Below, one piece after another: positions 8,977-18,251 of a stretch of 64,000 bases of DNA. Position numbers and translations under genes: made by a program. The stretch's first letter is position 1; the number at the start of each line of letters is the position of its first letter. The notes under the pieces were generated by a model. The model searched no databases, had not been told where the DNA came from, and worked only from the letters and a program-made list of their open reading frames with translations. Source of the stretch: Acetobacter aceti (lineage in GTDB: Bacteria; Pseudomonadota; Alphaproteobacteria; Acetobacterales; Acetobacteraceae); assembly GCF_002005445.1 (NCBI RefSeq), contig NZ_CP014692.1, positions 3,492,001-3,556,000 on the forward strand, given 5' to 3'.

Positions 8977-11148
8977 TTATCCAAAGAGGAGGGAGGCGAT
9001 CGAAGACCAGATGCTCTGGAGCGCAGCTTCAATCTTCGCCATAAGTTGCTGGACCAGACCGGTTTCCGACGTGGAACTGGAGGAGCCGGAGTTCGATGAA
9101 CCCGACGAAGAAGAACCCGATGACGAGGAACCGGAACTGGAAGAGCCAGAGGAGGAGTTGCCTCCGGTGGTGGAACTGTCGTTACCGGTTGTATCGGATG
9201 CTGATGAGAAGTCGAACATATCCATCAGATCGCCAATAGCCGGGCTGTTGATCGGCGCGTATGGATTGCTGCCGGATGTGACAGGGTTAGGCAGATTGTC
9301 ACGACCCGTGGGAGAGACGACCTGAAGACCCCAGTTCTTTTCGATAAATTTCAGGAAAGAGACATGATCGCCGTAGGTATGGTTGATATGACCGCCTTTG
9401 GAGTAAGGAGAAACCATGATCGCCGGAATACGGGTGCCGTCGCCGAAGAAATCCAGCGGCTGGATGTAGCCTGAATCCCAGGAGCCGCCGCCTTCGTCAA
9501 AGGTAACCAGAATAGCTGTTTTTTTCCAGATTTCCGGCTTGGCCTTGATCTTCTCGATCACGCGCTTGGTAAATGCTTCGAAGAGTGAAGGCTTGGAGGA
9601 AGCCGGGTGACCGTCAAGCAAGGTGTCCGGTTTGACGATGGACACTGCTGGCAGATTGCCCAGAGCCAGGTCGGCTTCAAGGTCGGTGATGTCCTTGATA
9701 TGCTCCTGACGCTGACGGGCATCCGCCATGATTTTCGTTTCGTACTGGAACGGGTTACAGATATCGCAGTAGACGCCGCCAAGCTGACTGGTCGGGTCCT
9801 TGACGTAGTTGTTCCAGCCTGCGCCGTAATACCGCCATGTGACCTTCTTGTCGTTAAGGCGATCGGCAATTGTCGGGACATTTGACGGCGGGATAACGAA
9901 CGTTCCCGTATTCACCGTGCCGTCACCGAAATAACCGGGGCTATAATTGTTGACGATGTAATAGGCGCCGGTCTTACAGCGTGACGGGTGTTTGCCCGGA
10001 AGTGCTTTCAGATAGCTGGTGACTGCTTTGACGCCGGGTTGCGAATCATCGGCGCATTTTACATACGAGCCGCCTGAATAGCCGTCCTGAGTGAACCAGT
10101 TCGTTGTGCCACTCTGACGGTTCGGGTTTTCGATCTCGCTTGACGGTGGTGTGGCAATGTTGCCATTGCCATCCGTGTAATAAATGCCGAGCCCGGTGCC
10201 CAGGGCGATATGGTTCGCGCCTGTTCCACCCATCACCGACTGATGGAAGTTATCACTGGTCGTATATTTGTCTGAAAGGGATTTGAAATATGGCGCGTCA
10301 CCCATTGCCATATTGTAGAAACCCATCGCGATCGAGCCTTCGCCGGTGCTCAGATCGGTGAAGTTTGCCGCCTGGGCTCCGCCATTTCCGCCCGTACCAC
10401 TCTGAATTCCGACCCATGTGAACAGATCGTTCCGGCATCCTGACGGATTCTTCGTGGTCGCATGTGCGACGGAGCAGTCAGTTTGCTGCCACATCTGGAA
10501 AAAACGGTGAACAGGACTTCCGACATAAGAATCGTATGGAAGCGATGATCCTGTGAACTGGAAGGGACCATTTGGCAGGTTGTTCGCATTTGTGACGCGT
10601 GTGTCAATGCCGGATGAGCCGAGTCCACTGGCGCCGGTGGTCAACTTCTCCCAGTCAGAGCGATTGATTCCGTCATTACCAACGAGTTTTTCGAAAGCCT
10701 CGACAGCGGCGAGAGTGGCGAAGGGAGCCGGATCGGTGTCGGACGCCTTTGCCGGAGTGCCGGACAGAGCAGGGGCAGGAAGCTTGCTGTATGCTTTCGG
10801 ATTCGGCGGAGCGATTTCGTAAGTGTCGGAACCAACGGACTGGCGCTGTGCGGCCTGAGAGAAATTCGGACCAGGTGTTCCGTCTACATTGACAATCTTT
10901 TTCGAGAGAATGTTATCGACCGTCTCTCCTGTTTTGGGGATGTACGTCCCATAAAGATTATCAAAAGAGTGGTTTTCGCCAATAATGAGAACTATGTGCT
11001 CGATGGGAGTCGCCGTTTTTACGGTCGACGTCCTGGCGAAAGCAGGGGCCGTGACCATAACCGGCGACACGGCCATTGATACTGCGGTGAGATGAGCTAC
11101 TGAACGCGTCAGCGGCTTTCTTAAACGCTTCCATACGGGAGCAGACAT
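8977..11148 (-). CDS. Exported phosphoesterase (phospholipase C / acid phosphatase family) with Ser/Gly linker
   Basis: 723 residues. A signal peptide ends around AFA (35-37). The catalytic start HIVLIIGENHSFDN (51-64) and the later TFDEGGGSWD are metal and substrate motifs of the AcpA/PlcC-like alkaline-phosphatase superfamily. After the enzyme domain comes a roughly 45-residue tract of SSSSG-type repeats, then an amphipathic helix (GLVQQLMAKIEAALQSI). The enzyme should act in the periplasm or outside the cell to release phosphate. The start at 11148 has GAAGG upstream; the frame extends to 11280 without ribosome-site support. Family membership is secure, substrate is not. Confidence 0.88.
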   Translation of the reverse strand: MSAPVWKRLRKPLTRSVAHLTAVSMAVSPVMVTAPAFARTSTVKTATPIEHIVLIIGENHSFDNLYGTYIPKTGETVDNILSKKIVNVDGTPGPNFSQAAQRQSVGSDTYEIAPPNPKAYSKLPAPALSGTPAKASDTDPAPFATLAAVEAFEKLVGNDGINRSDWEKLTTGASGLGSSGIDTRVTNANNLPNGPFQFTGSSLPYDSYVGSPVHRFFQMWQQTDCSVAHATTKNPSGCRNDLFTWVGIQSGTGGNGGAQAANFTDLSTGEGSIAMGFYNMAMGDAPYFKSLSDKYTTSDNFHQSVMGGTGANHIALGTGLGIYYTDGNGNIATPPSSEIENPNRQSGTTNWFTQDGYSGGSYVKCADDSQPGVKAVTSYLKALPGKHPSRCKTGAYYIVNNYSPGYFGDGTVNTGTFVIPPSNVPTIADRLNDKKVTWRYYGAGWNNYVKDPTSQLGGVYCDICNPFQYETKIMADARQRQEHIKDITDLEADLALGNLPAVSIVKPDTLLDGHPASSKPSLFEAFTKRVIEKIKAKPEIWKKTAILVTFDEGGGSWDSGYIQPLDFFGDGTRIPAIMVSPYSKGGHINHTYGDHVSFLKFIEKNWGLQVVSPTGRDNLPNPVTSGSNPYAPINSPAIGDLMDMFDFSSASDTTGNDSSTTGGNSSSGSSSSGSSSSGSSSSGSSNSGSSSSTSETGLVQQLMAKIEAALQSIWSSIASLLFG

Positions 11149-11358
11149 TGTGAGACCTTCTTTGTTATCAGGTTTCGGAGCTACAATTTGGAGATTCAGA
11201 CAAGGGTATACTGAAGCAAATCGAAAATTCGCCTTCTTTGTCACGAACTGCCAAGCGCCTTCTCTTTCTGTTCGAGACACACTTAGTTAAAGTTTGGTCA
11301 CATTAAAAATGAACAACTGATTAATGTTTCGTTACAGCGATTGGGCGGGAGTTTTTAC

Positions 11359-12227
11359 CACTACAGTTGCATTTTATGTTCTGGTGAGCGCGGATAGCGT
11401 TGGCCTGATGTTTTCGTCGAAAGACGGACCCTCTGAGGATGTGAGCGACGGATAGTCTGCGTTGTGCAGCCTTTACGACGAAGCGCCTGATTTCCTGAAT
11501 GGACCAGCGGAAGACGATTATCGTGTTCTGCGTTGTGTTTTTTTCGGTTTCAGTGAGTTTGCCTGATACCGGACACTTGCCATGACGGCATAGGCAAGCA
11601 TGACCAGAGAGACATGCCGAGGCCAGCGCCGGTTTGGTTGCAGACACCACGTCATCGGGAACGTGGGCCTGCTTCAGGCGCTCACGGTTCGATGTCCAGT
11701 TTTTTGGAAGATACAGGGCGCGGTCAACAAAGGCATGGCCCCGTTCCGACACATACGCGCCAAATACCCCGATCTGGCAGTTCGTGATCTTGCCGACAGA
11801 GCCAGTATACTGCCACCCCATACCGCAGGACCTCTGACCTTATCTTCAGAAAACCGGTCTCATCGATGACCAGCACGCCATCTTCAGTGCTCAGATGCTC
11901 AATCGCATGGTCCCTGACGACATCACTCCGGGCGTCGGCATCCCGCTACCCTTGACCAAGAAGCGCCTGTTGCCGCCACAGACCGGGGTCTCCTGCTGCT
12001 TCAGCACGCATCCAGCCCGTCTTGCGTGATTCATTGCCAATCAGAACATCATGGAAGACGCACGCAGAAGCCGCGACACGCTTTTGCGTAAACAGCGGCG
12101 CGATCCGCTCCTTGGCTGCCCGGACGCCCACAACTCCAGCGCCTCTTCAACAGATGCGCTACCAGTCAGCATAGTCTGAGGCGGTTACTCATAGATTCTG
12201 AATTCAATATAAAATGCAACTGTAGTG
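11359..12227 (-). mobile_element. Internally deleted IS701-type insertion sequence
   Basis: The ends are perfect 19-bp inverted repeats (11359-11377 and 12209-12227, core CTACAGTTGCATTTTAT). They enclose a transposase relic reading on the minus strand. The 869-bp size is shorter than a full IS701 member because the catalytic middle is missing. No clear 4-bp target duplication is seen (ttac on one side, acaa on the other). Confidence 0.75.
11518..12172 (-). pseudogene. IS701-family transposase, deleted and frameshifted
   Basis: The minus strand from ATG 12172 gives the family N-terminus (SVEEALELWAS, FTQKRVAASACVF, NESRKTGWMRAEA) and continues through VLVIDETGFLK. A frame change then leads to TGSVGKITNCQIGVFGAYVS and LYLPKNWTS. 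Just after DVVSATKPALAS the sequence jumps to the C-terminal HVSLVMLAYAVMASVRYQAN. The catalytic centre between these points is lost. It cannot encode an active enzyme. Confidence 0.75.
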
Positions 12228-12333
12228 ACAAACAGATAAGGCGTGTCGTCAGTTAACTGATGCTCTTGGCGGTTAAGGGTTATACTTTCTGTCTCCCTGT
12301 GCTGACTGTTTTCCCGGTTTTGGGGGCGGACAG

Positions 12334-12435
12334 ATGCGACGCTACGGTTTACGCGATGACCAGTGGGAGCGGATCAAGGATCTTCTTCCCGACCAGGAAG
12401 GTCATGTTGGCGGCACGGCTGCGGACATGCGCTGA
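12334..12435 (+). pseudogene. N-terminal stub of an IS5-family transposase
   Basis: Thirty-three codons starting MRRYGLRDDQWERIKDLLP match the beginning of IS5-group (IS1031-like) transposases. They then run into an unrelated sequence and a TGA. No inverted-repeat end could be identified. It is a remnant lying directly beside the IS701 relic. Confidence 0.7.
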
Positions 12436-12854
12436 TGTTGGCTGGTGGCCTGCTCACGGGCTGGTGGACTCATGCGGTCCGGATGCACCCGATGGCGCGT
12501 CAGAAGATATGTGACGCCGGTCGCATGGTCGATGGATCTTGTGCGCGAAGCGTCTCTGATCACGCTGGCGCAGGCGTATGAATCGGAATTGCTGGCGTTA
12601 CGTCGTTTACGCTGGCTCACGATGGACACGCTTTCGACGGTTCGGGATGATGAAGCGGACATAATAGCTCCCGTGCCTCATCGTCAGATTGCTCATGTCG
12701 TCCATGCCCATCTTCCAATCCTCGGGACAGAAGCAGGCCAAGCCGGTCATGGAGCATCACTGAAAATAGTAACGCTGGACCAGTGACGCACGGTCACAAA
12801 CACTGTGACACCCACCGGGTGTAACTGGCTGATTTCATTGGGAAACTGAGCATA
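12436..12854. other. Degenerate sequence between IS stub and tRNA-Ser
   Basis: A plus-strand frame of 113 codons (12445-12786) contains a plausible helical stretch (VREASLITLAQAYESELLAL). It has no recognised family, no ribosome site, and lies within IS debris. I regard it as unassigned. Nothing else is recognised here. Confidence 0.35.
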
Positions 12855-12945
12855 TGGCGGAGAGAGTGGGATTCGAACCCACGGTACGCTATTAACGCAC
12901 ACACGCTTTCCAAGCGTGCGCCTTAAGCCGCTCGGCCATCTCTCC
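12855..12945 (-). tRNA. tRNA-Ser (anticodon GGA)
   Basis: On the minus strand the gene starts GGAGAGATGGCCGAGCGG and has the anticodon loop CTTGGAAAG. It shows a long variable arm typical of class II serine tRNAs, the T arm GTGGGTTCGAATCCCAC and an encoded CCA. The acceptor arms GGAGAGA and TCTCTCC pair fully. It decodes UCC/UCU. It is intact, and IS debris lies on its 3' side. Confidence 0.95.
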
Positions 12946-13002
12946 AGCGCTGGGAGCGTTTCATACCAGTATCTGCCGGAGACTCAAGAGGAAAAACGCG
13001 TT

Positions 13003-13638
13003 TTACACATTCCCGGCTGAATGCGCCTGCTCAATGAAGTGCTTTACGGCTGCCGGATCCTTGATTCCCGGCTCACTCTCCACGCCTGAAGCAACATCCA
13101 CAGCCGGAGCATCACTCATACGGATGGCCAGAGCCACATTCTCCGGTGTCAGGCCACCAGCCAGAATCCACGGTCCCGGCGCGTTCCACCCCTGCGTCAC
13201 GTCCCAGGGCAACGTCAGACCGTTTCCTCCTGGCCTGCCAGCTTCCTTGGGAGCGCGGGACTCAATGACGAGGCGTTGGACAGCACAGTGGACGGGCAGG
13301 TCAGCTCTGATCGACACAGGACAGGAGAGCCAGACCTCCTTGCCAGACATACGAGCAAGCAGGGCCGCCCTCTCCGGCGAGGTGTAGAGCTGGAGCACGT
13401 CGAGCGGCACGGTATCGAGCACTGCCGCAACCTCGGCATCTGTGGGTTCGACAAACAGCCCGACGCAGATTGAAGGAGTGCACTCGATCCGCCGTGCGAG
13501 TTCGCCAGCACGGGCCGGAGTGACGTGACGAGGCGATTTCGCGAAGAAATTCAGACCGATCCAGTCCGCTCCGTATTCCAGACACGCATCCAGCCCGCGT
13601 TCTTCGGTCAACCCACAGATCTTGACGCCAATGGTCAT
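13003..13638 (-). CDS. trpF: Phosphoribosylanthranilate isomerase
   Basis: 211 residues from MTIGVKICGL, the family's usual opening. It catalyses the third step of tryptophan synthesis, isomerising N-(5-phosphoribosyl)anthranilate. KICGL (catalytic Cys), GLNFFAKSPRHV, LQLY and the phosphate-binding WILAGGLTPENV and DVASGVESEPGIKD are visible, giving a TIM barrel. The frame is open to 13731, but the ATG at 13638 leaves a 13-bp gap to pyrF. The gene follows lapA-pyrF. trpB and trpA, often next in alphaproteobacteria, are absent; a tRNA-Ser gene follows instead. Confidence 0.95.
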   Translation of the reverse strand: MTIGVKICGLTEERGLDACLEYGADWIGLNFFAKSPRHVTPARAGELARRIECTPSICVGLFVEPTDAEVAAVLDTVPLDVLQLYTSPERAALLARMSGKEVWLSCPVSIRADLPVHCAVQRLVIESRAPKEAGRPGGNGLTLPWDVTQGWNAPGPWILAGGLTPENVALAIRMSDAPAVDVASGVESEPGIKDPAAVKHFIEQAHSAGNV

Positions 13639-13651
13639 GCCTGCATGGACC

Positions 13652-14359
13652 TTATGCCGAAAGTTCTGCCGCAATGGCCGCTGCGGCTGCGGCCGGATCT
13701 GACGCGCCAGTGATCGGACGCCCGACAACAATCCAGTCAGAACCTGCTGTCCGGGCTTCAGTGGGTGTCATGATGCGTTTCTGGTCGCCCACAGCCGCGC
13801 CCCGCGGCCGGATGCCGGGCGTCACCAGCACCGGTTTGTCACCGAATTCCGCCCGCAGCGCCGCCAGTTCATGCGCGGAACAGACCAGCCCGTCCGCACC
13901 ATTGCGGAGCGCCAGTTCAGCCAGACGGAGAACCTGCGCTTTTACGCCATCCTTGATGCCCATCTCGGCGAGACCATGCTCGTCGAGGCTGGTCAGAACC
14001 GTGACCGCCAGCAGGATCGGCTTCCGGTCTTCCGGGAAGCTCTCATCGCAGGCCTTGCGGGCGGCGGCGACCATCGCGCTGCCACCACCGGCATGAATGG
14101 TCAGCATGGCGGGTCTGATACGGCCCAGACTTCCGATGGCGGCTCCCACCGTATTCGGGATATCGTGCAGCTTCAGATCGAGAAAGAGATCGCGCCCCGC
14201 AGCGACTCGTTCGACGGCGTCAAAACCGGCGGCGTATGCGAATTCCAGACCCAGCTTGATGGCGTCAGCATGAGGCGAGACCGCCGCAGCCCATGTTTCG
14301 GCCTGCCCGGGGTCACGCGTATCAAGGGCGGCGATAAGCCGTGTGCGACGCTGCTCCAT
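13652..14359 (-). CDS. pyrF: Orotidine-5'-phosphate decarboxylase
   Basis: 235 residues. It converts OMP to UMP, the last step of de novo pyrimidine synthesis. The catalytic signature DLKLHDIPNT (61-70) is intact with its Asp-Lys-Asp set. The phosphate loop LVTPGIRPRG and the end motif WIVVGRPITGA are also present. It lies 3 bp after lapA and 13 bp before trpF, in an arrangement seen in other alphaproteobacteria, so all three are probably cotranscribed. Confidence 0.97.
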   Translation of the reverse strand: MEQRRTRLIAALDTRDPGQAETWAAAVSPHADAIKLGLEFAYAAGFDAVERVAAGRDLFLDLKLHDIPNTVGAAIGSLGRIRPAMLTIHAGGGSAMVAAARKACDESFPEDRKPILLAVTVLTSLDEHGLAEMGIKDGVKAQVLRLAELALRNGADGLVCSAHELAALRAEFGDKPVLVTPGIRPRGAAVGDQKRIMTPTEARTAGSDWIVVGRPITGASDPAAAAAAIAAELSA

Positions 14360-14362
14360 GCC

Positions 14363-14734
14363 TCAGACCCCCGAAGAGGATGACGGTGTAATCGGAGTAA
14401 TGGACGTTATGACTGCCGGGGAAGCATTGGTTGCCATTGCAAGGCGGGCCTGCGCTTGCAGACGCTCAAGCTCGGCGGTCTGGCTGGCGACTGTGGCTTC
14501 CAGTTCCCTGTTGCGTGCCTCGGCCTTTCTGGCCCGGCGGCGCTGGTTCAGTTCACTGACCCAGACGCCAAAAGCGCCGAGCAGCAGGCCGCCAAAAGCG
14601 ATCAGCAGGGCCAGCACGCCCACAGAGGAAGACCAGCTATAGGTCAGGAACCACATCTGCGAGGACTCCTGATTGCTCGCGGCAAACAGGATCAGAGCCA
14701 GAAGAAAGGGGACAAGCAGGATAAGACGAATCAT
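14363..14734 (-). CDS. lapA: LapA-domain (DUF1049) inner-membrane protein
   Basis: 123 residues. There are two membrane segments (about 3-20 and 38-60) with the short NQESSQMWFLTYSW hairpin between them, as in LapA/YciS. A charged coiled coil follows (RRRARKAEARNRELEATV). A Ser/Thr/Pro tail ends the protein. LapA/LapB of enterobacteria help control LpxC turnover and LPS assembly; here only the LapA-type domain is seen. It is the first gene of the lapA-pyrF-trpF unit. Confidence 0.75.
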   Translation of the reverse strand: MIRLILLVPFLLALILFAASNQESSQMWFLTYSWSSSVGVLALLIAFGGLLLGAFGVWVSELNQRRRARKAEARNRELEATVASQTAELERLQAQARLAMATNASPAVITSITPITPSSSSGV

Positions 14735-14828
14735 GAAGCATTCGTAGCCCCAGCCGTCGCCGGGAGCAAGAAATGCTGTGTCTTTTACTTTTATGACAGG
14801 AGTGTGTTCTGCGGTGAACGTCAGGCTG

Positions 14829-16229
14829 TCAGGGCTGTTTCACGGCACAGAGCATCTGGAGCATATCCTGCGCCGCGAAGCTCCACGGTGTTTCCCTGAA
14901 GTCCCGCTCAACCCGTTTCGTCAGTTCCCCAAGTGTTTCGGCACCAAAGATAAGCCGCGTGATCTTTTCCAAGACATCGTTGAGATTGTCCGGGTCAAAA
15001 TGCACGGCCAATCCTTGGCCAGCCTCCACCAGCGCCCCACGATCGGAAGACAGACAGGCCTTGCCCCGTGTCAGGCTTTCCGACACAGGCAAACCCCATC
15101 CTTCGTAAAAAGACGGCACGATCGTAAACAGCGCATGCCGGTAGAGCGTATCGAGCTGCGCGTCGGAAGGGCGCAGGATGAGCGTGATATGCCCTTCCAG
15201 AAAATTGCTGTTTCTGAGCTGTCCCATCAGGTCCTCCGCCAACCATCCCGGCGAGCCGACAAGGACCAGATGAGGAATGTCCTCAGGCCTGTGTTCACTC
15301 AGTAACCGCCGCCAGAGACGGAAGAGAAACACATGATTTTTGCGGACCTCCAGCGTCCCCACGGACAGGACGTAGGGATGATCCATGACAGACGCAGCAT
15401 CATCTGCTTTCCGATCGGGGGGGCTCATGGCTCCCATCCTGACCGGCTGCGCGGCTACACCGGGAAACTGTTTCTCAAGATCATGACGGGTGGCGGTCGA
15501 GACAGAGAAAACCTGATCAGTGACTGGCAGGGTGGAGGTGAGCCAGCGTCTGAAAACACGGGGAAGACCTGCCGGACACCATTCCGGGTAAAGAAGTGGG
15601 ATGATGTCATGCACCAGCAAACCAAACTTCACGCCGTGATGGTGACGATAATGGGTGATAAGCGCCCCATAATCGGGATGCGCCCAGGGTGCGCCGAGCG
15701 CCAGAATGATATCGTTCGGCGCAGGCAGGAAAGGTCGCCGCACTCTGCCGGCATCCTGTCGCCGGGCCTGACGGACGACGGAAAGAACGCCCCGCACCAG
15801 TGGCGGCATATCCCGCAGGACGGCTCTCTGGTGAACGGCCAGTTGCCCCAAAGGCACACGCACGGCTGCCGGAAGCTGCAGGACGAGACGCCTGAACAAA
15901 GAAGGAGCCGCGCGCTCCCCGGCCCCGGCGTGACCGGTCTCTCGGGAGCCTTGATCCTTACGGAGCCCGGAATATGTGGTGAGACGCCGGTAAAGCCCAT
16001 CGACCTCTTCACCCGACACAATGACAAACCGGCGTCCATCCAGGCTGTGTCTCAGAAAGCCCACCCTGTGCGCCATGCCCGGCAGGGCGCGCATAGCGCA
16101 CTGGATTTCAAAGGCCACCCGCTGGATACCGCTTGGACGGGTATTGGTCCGGCCATATTCCAGCAGATCCTCGACATCGAACCACACGTGTCCGGGTAGA
16201 GGCGCTGGTGAAAGAGGCGGGACTGGCAT
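14829..16229 (-). CDS. Glycosyltransferase family 4-like protein
   Basis: 466 residues. The N-terminal motif WFDVEDLLEYG...RPSGIQRVAFE marks a distinct subgroup of GT4 enzymes. The C-terminal Rossmann domain has LSVGTLEVRKNH, LVLVGSPGW and the donor-binding VPSFYEGWGLPVSESLTRGK with the two acidic residues of the E-x7-E motif. It is cytosolic and probably builds a surface polysaccharide or LPS part. No sugar-nucleotide genes are adjacent, so the sugar is unknown. Confidence 0.88.
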   Translation of the reverse strand: MPVPPLSPAPLPGHVWFDVEDLLEYGRTNTRPSGIQRVAFEIQCAMRALPGMAHRVGFLRHSLDGRRFVIVSGEEVDGLYRRLTTYSGLRKDQGSRETGHAGAGERAAPSLFRRLVLQLPAAVRVPLGQLAVHQRAVLRDMPPLVRGVLSVVRQARRQDAGRVRRPFLPAPNDIILALGAPWAHPDYGALITHYRHHHGVKFGLLVHDIIPLLYPEWCPAGLPRVFRRWLTSTLPVTDQVFSVSTATRHDLEKQFPGVAAQPVRMGAMSPPDRKADDAASVMDHPYVLSVGTLEVRKNHVFLFRLWRRLLSEHRPEDIPHLVLVGSPGWLAEDLMGQLRNSNFLEGHITLILRPSDAQLDTLYRHALFTIVPSFYEGWGLPVSESLTRGKACLSSDRGALVEAGQGLAVHFDPDNLNDVLEKITRLIFGAETLGELTKRVERDFRETPWSFAAQDMLQMLCAVKQP

Positions 16230-16434
16230 CGGCAGGTGTGTTTCCGTCGTCTGGTTGGAAACTGGATAATGGACCGGTTACGACGATACCAGAATGTCAT
16301 AACCCGGGGCTCTACTCCACTCGTGCAGAAACACGCCATACTCGTTGAAGCAGGAGCCTCCGGGATCAGACTGCTTTCCCCGAACCCGGAGTTCCGCCGA
16401 ACATGCTGACTGGCTGGAATCGGGATTCATTCTT

Positions 16435-16460
16435 CCGTTCAGGGAATGCCTTCTGAACGG
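16435..16460. terminator. Hairpin between glycosyltransferase promoter region and lipoprotein gene
   Basis: Perfect 8-bp arms CCGTTCAG and CTGAACGG enclose a 10-nt loop just downstream of the minus-strand gene ending at 16480. No T run follows on the minus strand, so intrinsic termination is uncertain. Confidence 0.4.
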
Positions 16461-16479
16461 GTCGGGATACAGAAGCGTG

Positions 16480-17019
16480 TCAGGCGTTCTGAAGACCGCG
16501 GGCGATGACGGCCTGAGCTGCGGCCGGAGAAAGACTCGCTTTGGCTGTGGTGGATACGCTCCCGATCAGCGCTTCAAGAGCCGGAAGGAGGGCGCTCACA
16601 GCCTGCACCATGACGTTGACCTGGGCCGGAAGCACCGACTGGAATGTCTGAAGAATGGTCACGGCCGCCGACGCTGCGCTTTCAGCTGTTGCAATCCAGT
16701 TATGGGCGACAGTCAGCGTTACGGTGGATGCGGCAGTCGCCGCGACTTCAGCTGTGACCGCGCTGACCTGTGTGATGGCCGCTGTGATTGTCGCTGAATT
16801 TTCCGTGCCAATGACACTGCTGACCGTGGCGGAATTCGCCATCTGGATCAGGCCGGATTCAATGCTGCTGACGATGGAGAGTACTTTTGTAACATTTACA
16901 CTATAGGTCGTGTTGCCACCCGAAGACGTCACCGTACAGGCGGTCAGGGAGGCCATGGCGCCTGCGCCACTGACAGCAAGTCCGGCACGAAGCAGCGATC
17001 GACGGGAAAGATGGGACAT
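16480..17019 (-). CDS. Tat/lipoprotein-signal protein of unknown function
   Basis: 179 residues. The N-terminus RRSLLRAGLAVSGAGAMASLTAC combines a twin-arginine-like start with a lipobox (LTAC), so a lipid-anchored exported protein is likely. The mature part is almost wholly Ala, Ser, Thr and Val in long helices (TAAITQVSAVTAEVAATAAS) with only two Trp/His. No domain is recognised. The ATG at 17019 has GGAG upstream; upstream in-frame codons to 17445 are rejected. The gene is divergent from the secreted-protein gene at 17252. Confidence 0.75.
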   Translation of the reverse strand: MSHLSRRSLLRAGLAVSGAGAMASLTACTVTSSGGNTTYSVNVTKVLSIVSSIESGLIQMANSATVSSVIGTENSATITAAITQVSAVTAEVAATAASTVTLTVAHNWIATAESAASAAVTILQTFQSVLPAQVNVMVQAVSALLPALEALIGSVSTTAKASLSPAAAQAVIARGLQNA

Positions 17020-17251
17020 GAAATCTCCAGAAATAAAATGAATCAGATAAAAATATGAGAGCTGTTTAAGATAACCGGGCACACGGCAGAGAGCAGGCTG
17101 CGGTTGCCAGCACACTGTACTTGTCCACAGAACAAAGGCGGAGAGGAGATTTGCCCGATCTTTACACATCGACGGTAACGGACCTTTTCTCCACCAGATC
17201 CTGCCGATAGAGTTCGGCACCGCTACCGGTCCAGCCCGATTGAAGGCCCCG

Positions 17252-17656
17252 ATGAAAGGCTTGCACGTGAAGACTGCCCTGTCTCTTTTGGCGCTGACAG
17301 CGTTATCCCTTGCTGCGCCAGCGATGGCGGATGAAACCCTTACCTCCGCCGCGCAGAGCTCGGTCGCCAATGAACAGCTTCGCAAGGAGCTGGCCGTGCT
17401 CCAGTCAGATCCCGAACAGGCCAGCGAGGCGTGCGTCAACGCCATGAAGGAACTGCACGATACTCAGGGAAAGATTGCCGCCGCCGAGGAAAGGTCCAGT
17501 TCAGCCGACCTCACAGTGGCCAAAGACGTGCTCGAATCGAACTATGAAAACGCAATCGAGATGTGTGGCCCCGATGCACGCCGCATCTGCGCGACCCATG
17601 ACCAGACGGCAAAACTGGCGCAGGCCTGCACCATTCTGAAAAATGATACTGACTGA
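17252..17656 (+). CDS. Small exported four-cysteine protein, unknown function
   Basis: 134 residues. A signal peptide ends near PAMADE. The mature region is a charged helical protein (LRKELAVLQ, AAAEERSSS) with four cysteines (EACV, EMCG, RICA, QACT) suited to two disulfides in the periplasm. The start is ATG 17252 with AAGG upstream; a TTG at 17240 is the alternative. No family is recognised. Confidence 0.72.
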   Translation: MKGLHVKTALSLLALTALSLAAPAMADETLTSAAQSSVANEQLRKELAVLQSDPEQASEACVNAMKELHDTQGKIAAAEERSSSADLTVAKDVLESNYENAIEMCGPDARRICATHDQTAKLAQACTILKNDTD

Positions 17657-17726
17657 CCTGAAAAACCTATCCTGATCCTGAGAGGCTGATTTACAATAAA
17701 AATCGCGAGATTACGGAGCCGGATTT

Positions 17727-18251
17727 TTAGTCCGCAACACTCATGTCAGCACGCCGCCACCAGCACTGTTCGGCAGGCCTGGGTGTGGGGAGCATAGGCA
17801 GCGGATCGCCTGAAAACTCCACCGTGTTTGTCGGAGTTTCCTGTAACGTAATGGTCGTGCAGCGCAGGACGGCCCCATCGGCAATCAGCATCGCATCGAG
17901 CTTGGCTTTCAGCAGGCACGCCATCATCTCTGTGGTCGGATCACCCGGCGTCACAATAATCCGTTCAGCTCTCGCGGGTTCATGGGTGCGGAACCACGTT
18001 AGCAGCGGGTCGTCCTCAGCCAGTTGCAGGGCATGGTCCAGCTTCTCATCGACAAATCTGTGCCAGCCGCTTTTCGCGTGCTGAAACGAGACCGGCATAT
18101 TGGCCACGCCATCGAGCGGCTTCAGGCTGATCGGCTCGAGCCGCACAGTGACGAATTCATTGTGACCATGCGGCAGGGCGCAACTCTCGCTCGCGCCATG
18201 GATCAGGCGATGCCCCATTGAAAAGCGCCGGGTGAAGATCAGATCAACCAT
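17727..18251 (-). CDS. queD: 6-carboxy-tetrahydropterin synthase (QueD family)
   Basis: 174 residues starting at [14 protein letters not shown]. The zinc-binding histidines show in FSMGHRL and LPHGHNE, as in the PTPS/QueD fold. The enzyme converts dihydroneopterin triphosphate to 6-carboxy-tetrahydropterin, an early step to preQ0 and queuosine. The protein is longer than minimal QueD (~120 aa) and lacks an obvious Cys beside the first His. The context with queC and queE supports QueD. Its start overlaps the queC stop by 8 bp. Confidence 0.85.
   Translation of the reverse strand: MVDLIFTRRFSMGHRLIHGASESCALPHGHNEFVTVRLEPISLKPLDGVANMPVSFQHAKSGWHRFVDEKLDHALQLAEDDPLLTWFRTHEPARAERIIVTPGDPTTEMMACLLKAKLDAMLIADGAVLRCTTITLQETPTNTVEFSGDPLPMLPTPRPAEQCWWRRADMSVAD

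Noticed and set aside
9060..9180. Direct repeats that might be CRISPR-like
   Set aside because: They are in-frame codons for Ser/Gly pentads, without spacers.
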